This document shows positions 26,925 to 34,336 of a DNA stretch of 64,000 nucleotides, in pieces. The notes below the pieces were generated by a model. It worked only from the letters and a program-made list of their open reading frames with translations, searched no databases and was not told the DNA's origin. Every line of letters begins with the position of its first letter. The first letter of the stretch is position 1. The translations under genes were made by a program, and so were the position numbers. The DNA comes from an uncultured Prevotellaceae bacterium (GTDB lineage Bacteria; Bacteroidota; Bacteroidia; Bacteroidales; Bacteroidaceae), in the NCBI GenBank assembly GCA_902799765.1, contig CADCBZ010000028.1:22469-86468 (forward strand), given 5' to 3'.

Positions 26925-27836
26925 TTACTCACTCATATTCTTAATATACGGCAATTCAGGCAACTCGCCGAAGCCGAAAAAACGCTGGGCATTCTCACCT
27001 AAGAAAAGACGCTTCTCTGTTGCTGTCAGCTCATTGGATTTCTCCACGAAGCCGTAAGACATCTTATAAGTGATGGCAGTGATGGTGCGCGGATAATCGC
27101 TACCCCACATCAGTTTCTCCATACCAACCTCATCAGCTGCCTGTTTGATGGCGCGGATAGCTGATGGGAAGGGATAGAACTCATCATTGAAGAGCCAGGT
27201 GATACCTCCGCTTTCCACAAACACATGCTCATGACGAGCCAGTCGGATCTGACTCATCCATCCCTCGCGTGTCACCATACCGAAATGACCAATAGCCACC
27301 TTTAGCTTTGGACACTCCTGGATGATCTCTTCCAGCTGTCCTACCTGGGCATCGCCGTCCTTCAGTTCGATACCTAAGATGATACCTTGTTCCTCCATCA
27401 GGTGCATCATCTGCATCATTTCATCGTTCAGGAACTGCTGAGGCAATCGGGCTGCTGGCACTTTGATGCCTTTAAAGCTTTTCATCAGGCCCTTGGCATG
27501 AGCCAGAAAACCTGGTTCACGATAGTCAGCCATACCAAAGGTAAAGAACCTGTTGGGATAACAACGTTCTACCTGCATCAGATAACTGTTCTGCAGTCCG
27601 TCGATAAACTCCTGTGTCACCACAGCTGCAGCTACCTGCGCATAATCCATATTCGAGAGGAAGCGCTCAGCGGTGTTCTGACCATCTGTCATAAAAGGTG
27701 GCAACATCTGTCGCTCCTCACCAAAGAACAGGCTGCGACTTCGGTTTGGTTCCAACTGGCAGATCGGCTGTCCGTCAACCAACGTATCCTGGTTCAGCCA
27801 CAGATGGCTATGGGCATCGATTATGAGTTTTTCCAT
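26925..27836 (-). CDS. Amidohydrolase-2 family lactonase, likely L-galactono-1,5-lactonase
   Basis: 303 residues of the COG3618/amidohydrolase-2 family of metal-dependent lactonases. It shows the HxH metal site in LIIDAHSHLWL, conserved VAIGHFGMVTREGW and the catalytic Asp in LMWGSDYPRTITAITY. Related enzymes hydrolyse L-fucono- and L-galactono-1,5-lactone. Its start overlaps the 3' end of the aldo-keto reductase gene by 16 bases and the dehydrogenase starts 15 bases after its stop, so the three are coupled. Substrate assignment is by context. Confidence 0.78.
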   Translation of the reverse strand: MEKLIIDAHSHLWLNQDTLVDGQPICQLEPNRSRSLFFGEERQMLPPFMTDGQNTAERFLSNMDYAQVAAAVVTQEFIDGLQNSYLMQVERCYPNRFFTFGMADYREPGFLAHAKGLMKSFKGIKVPAARLPQQFLNDEMMQMMHLMEEQGIILGIELKDGDAQVGQLEEIIQECPKLKVAIGHFGMVTREGWMSQIRLARHEHVFVESGGITWLFNDEFYPFPSAIRAIKQAADEVGMEKLMWGSDYPRTITAITYKMSYGFVEKSNELTATEKRLFLGENAQRFFGFGELPELPYIKNMSE

Positions 27837-28771
27837 CTTACAAACATCTGATCACCAATGATGGCCTGTACCTCCTTGACGAGCTGCTCATCGATTGGTT
27901 CATTTACATAGTTGATATTCTTCATGACATTCTGCGGATTTGCGCTACTGAACAAGGTTGAGGCAATACGCGGATTCAGACTGGTAGAGAACTGAATGGC
28001 GAGTTTATCTATCGGATACCCCTTCTCCTGACAATAAGCAGCAGCCTTGGCACAGGCTTCTTTTAACGCCTCAGAGGCAGGATGCCAGTCTGGGGCACCA
28101 CGCTGAGACAACAATCCCATAGAGAATGGAGAGGCATTGATCACGCCAATACCATGCTGCTCAAAAAAGTCGAGATAATCAGTGAGTAGCGTATCATTCA
28201 ACGAGTAATGGCAGAAGTTCAGGATGCTCTCCACTACCCCACTCTCTGAATGTTCGATGATCCACTTCAGATTCTCTGGCTGAAGGTCGGTGATGCCCAC
28301 ATGCTTCACAACACCCTTCTTTCTCAGTTCTACCAAAGCTGGCAGCGTCTCATCTACCACCTTCTGTAGTCCACCAGGAAAGGCAGCCTGAAACTCTACA
28401 TCATGCACATTGATCAGGTCGATATAATCGACATTCAGGCGCTCCATACTCTCATAGACACTCTCTGTGGCACGCTGGGCAGAATAATCCCAGGTGTTCA
28501 CGCCATCCTTACCATAGCGTCCGACTTTGGTTGAAAGGTAATATTTCTCACGTGGGATATCCTTCAGCGCCTTACCTAATACAATCTCTGCTTTCAGATG
28601 ACCATAGTAGGGAGAGACATCTATCAGGTTGATACCATGCTCAACGGCAGTGTGAACAGCCTGGATACCTTCTTCCTCGCGGATGTTGTGAAACACACCA
28701 CCCAACGACGAGGCTCCAAAGCCAAGATTCGACACTTTCATTCCAGTATTTCCTAACTCGTTATATACCAT
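27821..28771 (-). CDS. Aldo-keto reductase, likely L-galactose (L-fucose) 1-dehydrogenase
   Basis: 316 residues, AKR fold, closest in pattern to L-galactose dehydrogenases/D-threo-aldose 1-dehydrogenases: NELGNTGMKVSNLGFGASSLGGVF, catalytic Asp and Tyr in NLIDVSPYYGHLKAEIVLGKAL, Lys in YYLSTKVGRYG, His in LINVHDVEF. It would oxidise L-galactose (or L-fucose) to the 1,5-lactone as the first step, followed by the lactonase and the zinc dehydrogenase downstream. It is the first gene of the operon, diverging from gpr. Confidence 0.82.
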   Translation of the reverse strand: MVYNELGNTGMKVSNLGFGASSLGGVFHNIREEEGIQAVHTAVEHGINLIDVSPYYGHLKAEIVLGKALKDIPREKYYLSTKVGRYGKDGVNTWDYSAQRATESVYESMERLNVDYIDLINVHDVEFQAAFPGGLQKVVDETLPALVELRKKGVVKHVGITDLQPENLKWIIEHSESGVVESILNFCHYSLNDTLLTDYLDFFEQHGIGVINASPFSMGLLSQRGAPDWHPASEALKEACAKAAAYCQEKGYPIDKLAIQFSTSLNPRIASTLFSSANPQNVMKNINYVNEPIDEQLVKEVQAIIGDQMFVRWKNS

Positions 28772-28800
28772 TGTAATGAATAGTTTTATGGTTTACGGCG

Positions 28801-28808
28801 CAAAGTTA
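28801..28808 (-). promoter_or_regulatory. -7 box (TAACTTTG) for the L-galactose-type operon
   Basis: Minus-strand TAACTTTGC 29 bases before the aldo-keto reductase start; no matching -33 TTTG, suggesting activator dependence. Confidence 0.5.
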
Positions 28809-28846
28809 CGAAAAAGAAGTGAAAAGTAATAAGTGATCAATGAAAA

Positions 28847-28879
28847 GTTGCTTGATATTCATATTTTTTTGTATCTTTG
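28847..28879 (+). promoter_or_regulatory. Promoter for gpr (GTTG, 21 bases, TATCTTTG)
   Basis: Plus strand, one mismatch at -33, -7 box at 28872-28879, 27 bases before the ATG at 28907. Confidence 0.6.
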
Positions 28880-28906
28880 CAGCGTCCAACTAAAAACAAT
28901 GACCCT

Positions 28907-29878
28907 ATGAAGGAATTATATTTTGCGGATCAAAACCGTTACAACAATGGAATGGAATATGAGCGTTGTGGACGCTCTGGCGTGTTGTTACCAAAAGTAA
29001 GTCTTGGCTTTTGGCATAACTTTGGAAGTGTCGATCCCTATGAACGCAGTCGTGAGATCACCCATTTTGCTTTTGATCATGGAATCACCCATTTCGATTT
29101 AGCCAACAACTACGGACCTGTATATGGTTCAGCTGAAGAGACGATGGGTCGACTGATGGATGAAGATTTCCGTCCTTATCGTGATGAACTATTTATCTCT
29201 TCAAAGGCTGGCTACGATATGTGGCCTGGACCTTATGGAAACTGGGGAAGCAGGAAATACCTGATGGCCTCATTGGATCAGAGTCTGAAACGCATGAAGA
29301 TCGATTATGTGGATCTGTTCTATAGTCATCGTTATGATCCAGATACACCTTTAGAGGAAACACTACAGGCTTTGGTTGATATCGTACGTCAGGGTAAGGC
29401 ACTCTATGTAGGTATCTCTAACTGGCCATTGGAACCCTTAAAGTTCGGTTATGAATATCTGAAAGCCCACGATGTACCCCTGCTCATCTATCAAGGTCGC
29501 CTGAACATGTTGGATCGTGCACCTCAGGAGACAGGCATTACAGACTTCTGCGCAGAAAAAGGTATCGGCTTTATCGCCTTCTCACCATTGGCACAGGGAT
29601 TATTGACAGACCGTTATCTGAAAGGTATTCCTGAAGATAGTCGTATGGCAAAGGAAAAGTTCCTGAAGAGTTCAATGCTGACACCAGAACTCTTAGAGAA
29701 ACTGAAGCATTATAATCAGATAGCTGCGGATCGTGGTGAGACATTAGCGGAAATGTCATTGGCTTGGATTCTACATCAAAAAGCTGTTACTTCTGTACTC
29801 GTAGGAGCCAGCAGTACGTCACAGTTGGAGAAGAACCTGAAATGTGTCAAAGCAGCTCCGTTTGACGAAGCCTTGTAA
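28907..29878 (+). CDS. gpr: YghZ/Gpr-type aldo-keto reductase
   Basis: 323 residues closely following E. coli YghZ (L-glyceraldehyde 3-phosphate reductase): MEYERCGRSGVLLPKVSLGFWHNFG, ITHFDLANNYGPVYGSAEETMGR, ELFISSKAGYDMWPGPYGNWGSRKYLMASLDQSLKRM and YSHRYDPDTPLEETLQAL. Catalytic Asp, Tyr, Lys and His are present. The ATG at 28907 is chosen because the promoter -7 box overlaps any earlier start. It ends at FDEAL, some residues shorter than E. coli, and its stop codon directly abuts the stop of the convergent cobD-like gene. It may detoxify aldehydes or serve the neighbouring sugar pathway. Confidence 0.88.
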   Translation: MKELYFADQNRYNNGMEYERCGRSGVLLPKVSLGFWHNFGSVDPYERSREITHFAFDHGITHFDLANNYGPVYGSAEETMGRLMDEDFRPYRDELFISSKAGYDMWPGPYGNWGSRKYLMASLDQSLKRMKIDYVDLFYSHRYDPDTPLEETLQALVDIVRQGKALYVGISNWPLEPLKFGYEYLKAHDVPLLIYQGRLNMLDRAPQETGITDFCAEKGIGFIAFSPLAQGLLTDRYLKGIPEDSRMAKEKFLKSSMLTPELLEKLKHYNQIAADRGETLAEMSLAWILHQKAVTSVLVGASSTSQLEKNLKCVKAAPFDEAL

Positions 29879-30910
29879 TCAAGGATTATTCTCTTTCCAC
29901 TTCTTAAACTCACGGATGGCAGCCAACAACTGGTTGTCATCTTCTTCTGTACGAGCCACGATGCGGAAATAATGGTTGTCAAGGCCTCTGAAATCAGCAG
30001 CATCGCGAATCAGAATACCATGATTTTCAATAAGCCAATGTTTCAATTCCAGCGAATCGGCAAAGTCAATGAATGCCAACATGAAATTCGTGTCTGTCTT
30101 CAAGACTTTGATACCTTCGATGGTAGCCAACTCACTGCGCAAACGTTGTGCTTCATCGAGATAACCCTTTAAATCAGGAATCATCTGGGAATTATTGCTA
30201 ACCAGATATTTTCCTGCTTCTATCGCCATCGCATTCACTGTCCAAGGCTGACGGATCTGGCGCAGACGGTCTATAATGATCGGAGAACTAAAGATATAAC
30301 CTAACCTCAAACCTGGAATACAAAATTTCTTGGAAAGGGAACCTATCAGCATCATGTTGAAACAGTCCACCATCTCTCGAGGCTGTAGCATCGGACGCAG
30401 GGTATAATCAGCAAACGACTGGTCAATGACATAAAGATAACGTGGATTCTGACGGATGATACGATTCACCAAAGGCTTCACCAATACATTACCAGTAGGA
30501 TTATTAGGATTACAGATCCAATAGATTCTGTCTTCAGGCATCACCTCCAACTGATCTTTCCGATCGTATGAGATGAGATGATCGAATGTCTTACAAGCAG
30601 CTTCATAAGCATTAAAGGTGGGTTGCGGAATGATGGAAGCCCAATTCCTATAAAGCTGTGCGATCAGATAGATGGCCTCATTGGCACCACTGGTCACCAA
30701 CACCGTATTTTCTGGTACACCTAAGTGTTCAGCCAGCATTTTCTCTAAAGACAATGGTTCTGCTTCAGGATAATGACTGACCACCTCGAAGTGTTGCATC
30801 AGGTGTTCCTTCAATCCTGAGAGATCAGCCCAAGCATATACGTTGGAACTGAAATTCAGCTTCAATTGATCGCCGTAGCGAAAAGTGTCATCACCATGTC
30901 CGTATATCAT
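29879..30910 (-). CDS. cobD: CobD-like PLP enzyme (threonine-phosphate decarboxylase / HisC family)
   Basis: 343 residues of fold-type I aminotransferase. The start MIYGHGDDTFRYGDQLKLNFSSNV matches the GHGG..DFS.N entry of CobD, which makes (R)-1-amino-2-propanol phosphate for the cobamide nucleotide loop. Other landmarks: VTSGANEAIYLIAQL, WICNPNNPTGN, VIDQSFADY, and the PLP lysine in IGSLSKKFCIPGLRLGYIFS. HisC-type activity cannot be excluded. A BtuD-like ATPase gene follows upstream by 19 bases on the same strand, pointing to corrinoid salvage. Confidence 0.78.
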   Translation of the reverse strand: MIYGHGDDTFRYGDQLKLNFSSNVYAWADLSGLKEHLMQHFEVVSHYPEAEPLSLEKMLAEHLGVPENTVLVTSGANEAIYLIAQLYRNWASIIPQPTFNAYEAACKTFDHLISYDRKDQLEVMPEDRIYWICNPNNPTGNVLVKPLVNRIIRQNPRYLYVIDQSFADYTLRPMLQPREMVDCFNMMLIGSLSKKFCIPGLRLGYIFSSPIIIDRLRQIRQPWTVNAMAIEAGKYLVSNNSQMIPDLKGYLDEAQRLRSELATIEGIKVLKTDTNFMLAFIDFADSLELKHWLIENHGILIRDAADFRGLDNHYFRIVARTEEDDNQLLAAIREFKKWKENNP

Positions 30911-30929
30911 GGTCTTCTGTCTTTAGTTA

Positions 30930-31739
30930 TCAGTTATTCTTTACTATTCTGATAGAGAGCGTCTCTGGATCGAAAACAATTCCTTCACGCTCGATAAATC
31001 TGCCTAAGGCACCCTGTTGTGCCAATTCTTGAGGCGTGCCGATGGTCATCCCTGTTTCATGGGTCATCAACCAGACGGTATCAGCCAGTTGTAAGGCCAA
31101 CTCCACATCATGTGTGGAAAGGAAGATGGTCTTTCCAGCCTGACGACTGATGAGACGAAGCAGCTGCAACACTTCTACCTTACTGGGGTAATCCAAGAAG
31201 GCTGTGGGCTCGTCGAGATAGATTACTGGTGTCTGCTGGGCCAGAGCCTTCGCTATCATCACCTTCTGACGTTCACCATCACTCAACGTATGTACCATTC
31301 GCTTGGCAAGCGACTCGATACCCACAAGGGCTATCGACTCATCGACGATCCGCATGTCTTCTTCCGAATAGGTTCCCCAGAACCCTGTATAAGGAGACCT
31401 TCCAAGACTGACCAGTTCGCGCACCGTCATATTCCTGACATCAGGTTTCTCCGTCAGCACCACGCCGATCTTATGACTCAATTCCTTGTCAGACATCTCA
31501 GAGATCTCTCTGCTATGCAATCCGTCATTTTCAGCAAACAGAATCTCTCCAGCTATCTTCGGTTGAAAGGCTGAAAGTGTACGCAACAATGTGGATTTAC
31601 CAACACCATTAGCACCAAGCAGACAGGTAAGCTCACCACTTCGGATTGCTCCGTTGATATGCTCAGCGACTACTCTCACACCGTTTTTCGAAGGGTAACC
31701 GATGCCAAGTTCTTTGAGTACTATCGTTTCAACATTCAT
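30930..31739 (-). CDS. btuD: ABC transporter ATPase, FecE/BtuD type
   Basis: 269 residues with Walker A LLGANGVGKSTLLRTLSAF, Q-loop region, ABC signature TLSDGERQKVMIAKALAQ, Walker B VIYLDEPTAFLDYP and switch His in IFLSTHDVELALQLAD. It belongs to the FecE/BtuD class that energises uptake of B12 or iron chelates. ATG at 31739 is chosen, since the -7 box lies inside the upstream extension. A permease gene is not adjacent. Its partner cobD-like gene and the btuBGF genes at 8-12 kb favour B12; iron is the alternative. Confidence 0.85.
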   Translation of the reverse strand: MNVETIVLKELGIGYPSKNGVRVVAEHINGAIRSGELTCLLGANGVGKSTLLRTLSAFQPKIAGEILFAENDGLHSREISEMSDKELSHKIGVVLTEKPDVRNMTVRELVSLGRSPYTGFWGTYSEEDMRIVDESIALVGIESLAKRMVHTLSDGERQKVMIAKALAQQTPVIYLDEPTAFLDYPSKVEVLQLLRLISRQAGKTIFLSTHDVELALQLADTVWLMTHETGMTIGTPQELAQQGALGRFIEREGIVFDPETLSIRIVKNN

Positions 31740-31749
31740 GTTTGTGCTG

Positions 31750-31757
31750 CAAAGATA
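31750..31757 (-). promoter_or_regulatory. -7 box (TATCTTTG) for btuD-cobD
   Basis: TATCTTTGC on the minus strand 10 bases before the ATG at 31739, giving a very short leader. No clear -33. Confidence 0.5.
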
Positions 31758-31802
31758 CAATATTTTTTCATTAATTGTATCATTTTTCCTTAATTTTTTA
31801 TG

Positions 31803-32375
31803 TCAAGACTCTTCAATCAAGTGTGTGATCAGTATTTTGAGACCTATAACAATGAGAATCAGACCACCAAAAAGTTCTGGTTTCAGACGATGAGCTATAG
31901 CTCGTCCGAATTGGGCACCAAGGCGTGTACCAATGATACTGAAGAGAGAGGATACTACACCTATTATTATAATAGGAAGCAACAACTGAGAGATTTCATT
32001 AAAACCTGTACAGGCAAACGAAATACCTATAGCCATTGCATCGATACTGGTAGCAACAGCTAATAATAGTTGGGTACGAAGTCGAAGCGGGTTGAAGAAA
32101 TGCTCTTCTTCTGGCGAAAAAGACTCGCGAATCATATTTCCTCCAATCAATAACAACAAGGCAAAAGCAATCCAGTGATCAAAAGCCTCAATATCACTAC
32201 GGAAGAAACTGATACCTATCCATCCAATCAATGGCATCAAAGCCTGGAAGAAACCAAAGAGGAAAGCCATTCGTGGCAACCATTGCTTTCGCGTCAATAC
32301 ACCACTGACAATAGAGACTGCGAAACAGTCCATTGCCAATGCGATCGCCAGAAGGATAATATCCAATAGATTCAT
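31803..32375 (-). CDS. mntP: Putative manganese efflux pump MntP
   Basis: 190 residues, six predicted membrane helices in two repeats. Each repeat has the family Asp motif: LAIALAMDCFAVSIVSG near the start and VATSIDAMAIGISFACTGF in the second half. MntP exports Mn2+ and protects from manganese toxicity. The frame extends to 32480 inside the trmH-like gene; the ATG at 32375 is chosen, 9 bases after that gene's stop. A manganese riboswitch is not evident. Confidence 0.93.
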   Translation of the reverse strand: MNLLDIILLAIALAMDCFAVSIVSGVLTRKQWLPRMAFLFGFFQALMPLIGWIGISFFRSDIEAFDHWIAFALLLLIGGNMIRESFSPEEEHFFNPLRLRTQLLLAVATSIDAMAIGISFACTGFNEISQLLLPIIIIGVVSSLFSIIGTRLGAQFGRAIAHRLKPELFGGLILIVIGLKILITHLIEES

Positions 32376-32383
32376 ATATCTTT

Positions 32384-32911
32384 CTAAAGTTTTGTTTTTG
32401 CAAAATGCCAGATGACAATACCACCAGTCACAGAGACATTCATGGAATGCTTTGTACCAAACTGAGGAATCTCCAGACAACCATCACAGGCATCTACGAC
32501 CTCTTGATGTACACCTTTTACTTCATTACCAAGTATGACAGCATATTTCTGATCTGTCTCAGGCTTGAAATCCTGTAACATCGTAGAACCATGTGCCTGT
32601 TCGATGGCATAGACTTGATAACCTTCAGCCTTCAAAGATTTTAAAGCCTCCATAGCAGTAGGGAAATATTTCCAGCTTACACTATCCTCCGCACCAAGAG
32701 CAGTCTTATGAATCTCTGCCATTGGAGGTGTGGAAGTGATGCCACACAAATAGACAGCTTCAATACGAAAGGCATCACCTGTACGAAACACACTGCCTAC
32801 ATTGTGCATCGAACGGACATCATCCAATACCACTATCAATGGTAACTTATCCGCCTCTTTGAACTCCTCCACAGAGAGGCGCTGCATTTCTATCGTCCTT
32901 AATTTCTTCAT
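32384..32911 (-). CDS. SpoU/TrmH-family RNA 2'-O-methyltransferase
   Basis: 175 residues with SPOUT motifs 1-3: VVLDDVRSMHNVGSVFRTGDAFRIEAVYLCG, YAVILGNEVKGV and LEIPQFGTKHSMNVSVTGGIVIWHF. It would 2'-O-methylate a tRNA or rRNA ribose using S-adenosylmethionine. It lacks the N-terminal substrate-binding domain of RlmB, so it is closer to TrmH/TrmL in size. First gene leftward of the candidate origin, followed by mntP. Confidence 0.92.
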   Translation of the reverse strand: MKKLRTIEMQRLSVEEFKEADKLPLIVVLDDVRSMHNVGSVFRTGDAFRIEAVYLCGITSTPPMAEIHKTALGAEDSVSWKYFPTAMEALKSLKAEGYQVYAIEQAHGSTMLQDFKPETDQKYAVILGNEVKGVHQEVVDACDGCLEIPQFGTKHSMNVSVTGGIVIWHFAKTKL

Positions 32912-32919
32912 CGTGGTTG

Positions 32920-32951
32920 CAAAGTTACGATTAAGTCAGCAAACTACCAAA
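32920..32951 (-). promoter_or_regulatory. Full-consensus promoter for the trmH-like gene
   Basis: Minus strand TTTG, 20 bases, TAACTTTG (box 32920-32927), 8 bases before the ATG. Confidence 0.72.
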
Positions 32952-33323
32952 TTATTATGGTGAAAAAAATGTGGATAACTATGTGGAAAACGTCGTTGAT
33001 AACTCACAAAATCATTATCGCCTCGTTCGATATAGGGATATTCACAGGGTTATTCATAGGTTTTTAGAAAGATTTCCACCGTTTTTTGCCGAAAAATAAT
33101 ATAAACTTATTATATTTGCACCAAAATTGGAAATTGTGGATAAATGATCTTATGAACTCATAATCAGAGAGAAACAATCCACATAGGGTATTGATAAAGT
33201 GAATTTCAACGTGTATAACTAATCTACCAAGAAAATCAGTAGAAAGTTATCAAGATATTCACGGCATATCATACTACTTATTTCTATTTTTAAAGAAAAG
33301 ATTAAAAGAAAAATAAATATATT
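32952..33323. other. Candidate chromosomal replication origin (DnaA-box cluster)
   Basis: A gene-free AT-rich stretch with two exact DnaA boxes (TTATCCACA on the minus strand) at 32970-32978 and 33135-33143. One-mismatch copies of TTATnCACA lie at 32982-32990, 33038-33046, 33050-33058 and 33210-33218, with weaker ones at 33175-33183 and near 33253. A very AT-rich tract at about 33085-33118 could be the unwinding region. Almost all genes to the left are transcribed leftward and nadA starts rightward, as at an origin. The alternative is a DnaA-regulated promoter region. Confidence 0.7.
33085..33118 (+). promoter_or_regulatory. Possible nadA promoter within the DnaA-box region
   Basis: TTTG, 22 bases, TATATTTG on the plus strand. 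It would give a leader of about 200 bases to nadA and places transcription through the DnaA boxes. Confidence 0.5.
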
Positions 33324-33326
33324 GTG

Positions 33327-34271
33327 ATGTTGAAAACAGAAGAATTGAAAGCTGAGATACGTCGTATGTGTGATGAGAAAGGTGCTATTATCCTGGCTCA
33401 CTACTATACGATTGGTGATATTCAGGATATTGCAGATTTCGTAGGCGACTCTTTGGCTTTAGCTCGTAAGGCTGCAGAGACGGATGCGAAAATCATGGTG
33501 ATGTGTGGTGTTCATTTCATGGCTGAGACCTGTAAACTGCTCTCACCTGACAAAATGGTACTTTGTCCAGACTTAAATGCTGGTTGTTCTTTGGCTGACA
33601 GTTGTAAGGCTGAAGACTTGAAGAAATTCAAGGAAGAGCATCCTGGTTATCAGGTCATCTCTTATGTAAATACCACAGCTGCTGTGAAAGCATTGACAGA
33701 TGTTGTTGTAACCAGTGGAAATGCCAAGAAAGTCGTAGATCAGTTGCCAAAGAATGCCAAACTGATTTTTGGTCCTGATTATAACCTTGGTAATTATATT
33801 AATGAGGTAACAGGTCGTAATATGTTGTTATGGAATGGTGGTTGTCATGTGCATGAACGTTTTTCTGTAGAAAAGATCATAGAACTGAAAAAGCAATATC
33901 CTGATGCTATCGTAATGGCTCATTTAGAGTGTAAGGCACCTGTCTTGGCTTTAGCAGATATTAAGGGTAGTACAGCTGATATGCTTCGCGAAGCAAAGAA
34001 TAATCCAGCTAAGCAGTTTATTGTCGCTACAGAGGCTGGAATCCTGCATGAACTGCAACGTACTTGTCCTGATAAGGAATTCATCCCAGTACCTCCTGAA
34101 ATCAGCGAGAGCGGCTTGGAATGTAGCTGTAATGAGTGTCAGTATATGAAGCTGAATACACTCGAAAAAGTATATGAATGTCTGAAGAACGAAAGTCCTC
34201 AAATTGAGATTGATCCTGAGATTGCAAAAGACGCTGTGAAACCTATAAATCGTATGCTGGAGTTAAGCTAA
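33327..34271 (+). CDS. nadA: Quinolinate synthase
   Basis: [4Fe-4S] enzyme that condenses iminoaspartate with dihydroxyacetone phosphate to quinolinate in NAD synthesis. 314 residues with ILAHYYTIGDIQDIADFVGDSLALARKA, MVMCGVHFMAETCKLLSPDK, GPDYNLGNYI, WNGGCHVHERFS, AHLECKAPVL and CSCNECQYMKLNTLEKVYECL; the three cluster cysteines are expected among these. The ATG at 33327 is chosen over a GTG one codon upstream. nadB and nadC are not in the window. A terminator hairpin overlaps its stop codon. Confidence 0.96.
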   Translation: MLKTEELKAEIRRMCDEKGAIILAHYYTIGDIQDIADFVGDSLALARKAAETDAKIMVMCGVHFMAETCKLLSPDKMVLCPDLNAGCSLADSCKAEDLKKFKEEHPGYQVISYVNTTAAVKALTDVVVTSGNAKKVVDQLPKNAKLIFGPDYNLGNYINEVTGRNMLLWNGGCHVHERFSVEKIIELKKQYPDAIVMAHLECKAPVLALADIKGSTADMLREAKNNPAKQFIVATEAGILHELQRTCPDKEFIPVPPEISESGLECSCNECQYMKLNTLEKVYECLKNESPQIEIDPEIAKDAVKPINRMLELS

Positions 34272-34289
34272 AGACTCCAGCATTTTTTT
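34256..34289 (+). terminator. Intrinsic terminator of nadA
   Basis: GCTGGAGT (34256-34263) pairs with ACTCCAGC (34274-34281), followed by ATTTTTTT. The 5' arm lies within the last codons of nadA. Confidence 0.85.
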
Positions 34290-34331
34290 GCTACCATTAA
34301 GGGAAAAAATTGCTAGCATTAATGGTAGCAA
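34288..34331. repeat. TTGCTACCATTAA hairpin element, copy 1
   Basis: TTGCTACCATTAA (34288-34300) pairs perfectly with TTAATGGTAGCAA (34319-34331) around an 18-base loop that contains TTGCTAGCA. A run of T follows on the plus strand, and it lies between convergent nadA and porZ, so it probably terminates both ways. Related copies at 42206 and 56709. Confidence 0.8.
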
Positions 34332-34336
34332 CTTTT

